Shown: in pieces, positions 5,853 through 7,365 of the stretch
Numbering within the stretch: the first letter of the stretch is position 1
Layout of the letters: every line of letters starts with the position of its first letter
From: Hyphomicrobiales bacterium
GTDB lineage: Bacteria; Pseudomonadota; Alphaproteobacteria; Rhizobiales; S144-23
Direction: 5' to 3'
Assembly: GCA_015494375.1 (NCBI GenBank)
Contig: WGBL01000102.1
Span: 1 to 7,365 of the forward strand
Length of the DNA stretch: 7,365 bases
Notes under the pieces: generated by a model
Seen by the model: the letters and a program-made list of their open reading frames with translations, nothing else
The model's database searches: none
What the model was told of the DNA's origin: nothing
Position numbers and translations under genes: made by a program

Positions 5853-6560
5853 GTGAGCGCATGGATCGCACTCTTGCTTTTGATCATTGCCGGGCTCGTC
5901 TTGGTGCTGCGCCACGATGCCGGCACCATCGCCGGGCTCGATGCCGCCGACTTCTCGGCACTTGTTGCGGGCCTGGCGCTCCTCATATTCATCGGCTTTC
6001 CGCTGTTTGCCCGTTATCGCGGCGGGCTCGCCTCCGCCTTGCGCGATCTCGCCGTCTGGGCGGGCGCGGCGCTTGTGCTCGTCGCCATCTATAGCTATCG
6101 CGGCGAGCTTTATGAGGTTGCCAACCGCATGGGCGGCGAGCTTTTGCCGCCCGGCACCGAGCTTGCGCCCGAAGGTGCCGCGCCGGGCGGGCGGGCGGTG
6201 CGCATTCGTCGCCAGCCCGACGGCCAGTTCATCGTCCGCGCGCGTATCGACAACACCACCGTGCGCATGCTGGTCGATACCGGCGCCTCCGCCGTGGTGC
6301 TGCGCCAGGAGGATGCCCGGCGCATCGGCATCGATCTCGACAGCTTGCGCTATAGCGTGCCCGTGCAGACGGCCAATGGCACCGCGCTTGCCGCCCGCGT
6401 GCGCCTCGGGCGGGTTTTCGTCGGCCCCATCGGCATCGCCCGCGTCGAGGCCCTGGTTGCCAAGCCCGGGGTTCTCGACCAGAGCTTGCTCGGTATGAGT
6501 TTTTTAAGTCGATTGCGCTCTTATGAGTTTTCGGGAAGCTTCCTGACTTTGCGGGGCTGA
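5853..6560 (+). CDS. Membrane-anchored retropepsin-like aspartic protease (TIGR02281-like)
   Basis: Predicted single-domain clan AA aspartic protease, 235 residues, expected to work as a dimer because it carries one catalytic motif. Three hydrophobic segments (about 4-19, 33-53, 66-82) anchor it in the inner membrane. A short linker follows, and the protease domain spans about 114-235. The active site is L-V-D142-T-G-A-S; the second conserved element is SLLGMSFLSRL near the C-terminus, and TANGT lies in the flap region. The frame is open upstream to 5121. I place the start at GTG 5853 because AGAGG (5842-5846) sits 6 nt before it, the predicted membrane anchor starts at once, and the upstream part is Arg-rich repeat translation. 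The length then fits the family. Its substrate is unknown; the related Rickettsia protein APRc is a studied example of this family. A paralogue follows 103 bp downstream. Confidence 0.85.
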   Translation: MSAWIALLLLIIAGLVLVLRHDAGTIAGLDAADFSALVAGLALLIFIGFPLFARYRGGLASALRDLAVWAGAALVLVAIYSYRGELYEVANRMGGELLPPGTELAPEGAAPGGRAVRIRRQPDGQFIVRARIDNTTVRMLVDTGASAVVLRQEDARRIGIDLDSLRYSVPVQTANGTALAARVRLGRVFVGPIGIARVEALVAKPGVLDQSLLGMSFLSRLRSYEFSGSFLTLRG

Positions 6561-6567
6561 AGCGAAA

Positions 6568-6593
6568 CGGCCTGGCGGGAAGCCCCTGGGCCG
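6568..6593 (+). other. Hairpin between the two protease genes
   Basis: CGGCC (6568-6572) pairs with GGCCG (6589-6593). The stem continues inward through two G-U pairs and a G-C pair, then one mismatch and two more G-C pairs, to a GAAG loop (6579-6582). It begins 8 nt after the first protease stop. No T-run follows, so partial termination, RNA processing or mRNA protection are all possible; the two protease genes may still be cotranscribed. Confidence 0.35.
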
Positions 6594-6663
6594 GCTCAGG
6601 TCGAAGCTTGCTGGTCGCCGGCACAAAGTGTTTTGCCGAAGGAGACGACCGGGGACCGGACCC

Positions 6664-7284
6664 ATGTCTTTGCCGTCGGGATTGCGCTATGCCTTGAGGG
6701 AGGGGGCGATCTGGCTTGCGGCCGTCGCGTCCATCTTTTTCTCGATCTACTATTTTGAAGAAATCAGGGGCTGGGCGGGCCGCCTTGGCAGCGAGCTGGC
6801 GCGCTCGAGTGTGCAGACGCCGCAAGATGACGCGCTCGATGCAACCAGCCCCCGACTGGAGCACCGATTTGAGCTCGCTGCGCAGACCGAAGAAGACGAA
6901 TATGGCGGCACCGGGCGTGTCGTCTATTTGCGCGCCGATCGCAACAATCAGTTCTATGCCAGGGCCTATATCAATGGCCGGCCCATTGAGGTTTTGGTCG
7001 ATACCGGCGCGTCCCATGTCTCGCTCCGCTATGAAGACGCAAGGCGGCTCGGGCTTTATGTCGACAAGCGAGACTTCACCCACTGGGCAAGGACGGCCAA
7101 CGGCCGCGCCCGCATTGCGCCGATCCGGATCGACCGCATCCGCCTTGGTGATATCGTCGTGCGCGATGTCGAGGGTTTTGTCGGCGAGCCCGGCAAGAAG
7201 TTTGTGAGCCTCCTCGGCATGAGCTTCTTGCGACGGCTGAAAAGTGTGAGGATCGAGGGGCGGAACCTCAAGTTGGCGAATTGA
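6664..7284 (+). CDS. Second membrane-anchored retropepsin-like aspartic protease
   Basis: Tandem paralogue of the preceding protease, 206 residues. One membrane segment (about 13-31, following ALRE) anchors it, with a charged linker to about residue 75 and the protease domain at about 80-206. The catalytic motif is L-V-D113-T-G-A-S, then the shared EDARRLG, the flap-region TANGR and SLLGMSFLRRLKS. Aligned by eye with its neighbour, its single helix matches the third helix of that protein (ALR-x2-A-x-W and IY), so it looks like a version lacking the first two. ATG 6664 has GGGGA (6651-6655) 8 nt upstream. A GTG at 6628 in the same frame would add 12 mostly Arg-rich residues and has no good ribosome site, so I prefer 6664. 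As a single-motif retropepsin it should need to form a homodimer, or conceivably a heterodimer with its neighbour; that is an inference. Confidence 0.87.
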   Translation: MSLPSGLRYALREGAIWLAAVASIFFSIYYFEEIRGWAGRLGSELARSSVQTPQDDALDATSPRLEHRFELAAQTEEDEYGGTGRVVYLRADRNNQFYARAYINGRPIEVLVDTGASHVSLRYEDARRLGLYVDKRDFTHWARTANGRARIAPIRIDRIRLGDIVVRDVEGFVGEPGKKFVSLLGMSFLRRLKSVRIEGRNLKLAN

Positions 7285-7302
7285 GCAAGGAGACTGCAGG
7301 CC

Positions 7303-7345
7303 CCGGGCGGGCGCCTTCGTTGCAACGGGCGGGCGCCCGGCTTTG
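7303..7345 (+). terminator. Candidate terminator after the protease pair
   Basis: Beginning 18 nt after the stop, GGGCGCC (7309-7315) is perfectly complementary to GGCGCCC (7332-7338). Alternatively CCGGGCG (7303-7309) pairs with CGCCCGG (7334-7340). A small palindrome, CGTTGCAACG (7318-7327), lies in the loop. A short CTTTG follows at 7341-7345. The stem is strong but the T-run is poor, so it could be a weak intrinsic terminator. Confidence 0.4.
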
Positions 7346-7365
7346 CTGCCGACGAGGCTCGTGAC

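Noticed and set aside
5807..6094. Frame-2 reading frame continuing from the repeat array
   Set aside because: Beyond 5853 it overlaps the clearly real protease in another frame and encodes an Arg-rich shadow translation.
6229..7083. Minus-strand 284-codon frame
   Set aside because: Antisense to both DTGAS proteases and the gap between them; featureless translation.

Overview
The window reads as high-GC chromosomal DNA from an alphaproteobacterium, possibly Hyphomicrobiales-like. That assignment is an inference from three things: GC-rich codon use, a fused class II ribonucleotide reductase of the NrdJ type, and small membrane-anchored retropepsin-like proteases resembling the TIGR02281 family, which is common in Alphaproteobacteria. 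I cannot name a genus. All convincing genes lie on the + strand.

Region 1 (1-1869) holds the end of a DppB/OppB-type ABC permease, cut by the left edge of the window, and a complete DppC/OppC-type partner 12 bp downstream. Together they form the membrane channel of a peptide/nickel-family importer. Its binding protein and ATPases are not in the window and probably lie upstream. Region 2 (1870-2181) is a non-coding gap. It holds interlocking inverted repeats, an AT-rich stretch and a candidate sigma70-type promoter for the next gene.

Region 3 (2182-5145) is nrdJ, an adenosylcobalamin-dependent (class II) ribonucleotide reductase of 987 residues that makes deoxyribonucleotides with or without oxygen. 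The catalytic core, TSCPD domain and C-terminal cysteine-rich tail are intact. They are joined by two long low-complexity linkers, one of them built from a degenerate 8-residue repeat, and the N-terminus is serine-rich.

Region 4 (5146-5852) is about 700 bp without a convincing intact gene. It contains an 11-bp tandem duplication, two hairpins, an array of nineteen 18-bp repeats that is open in all six frames, and a perfect inverted repeat just before the next gene. The pattern of base changes in the array fits an Ala-Ala-Gln-Pro-Ser/Gly-Ala reading frame, but that frame has a stop just upstream and no start codon, so it may be the remains of a gene. An uninterrupted frame also runs from the end of nrdJ through the array into the first protease. 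I judge its first half to be spurious.

Region 5 (5853-7284) encodes two paralogous membrane-anchored aspartic proteases in tandem, each with one DTGAS active-site motif. The first has three predicted membrane segments and the second keeps only the last. A GC-rich inverted repeat with a short T-run after the second is a candidate terminator. Nothing in the sequence ties the proteases functionally to nrdJ or to the transporter.
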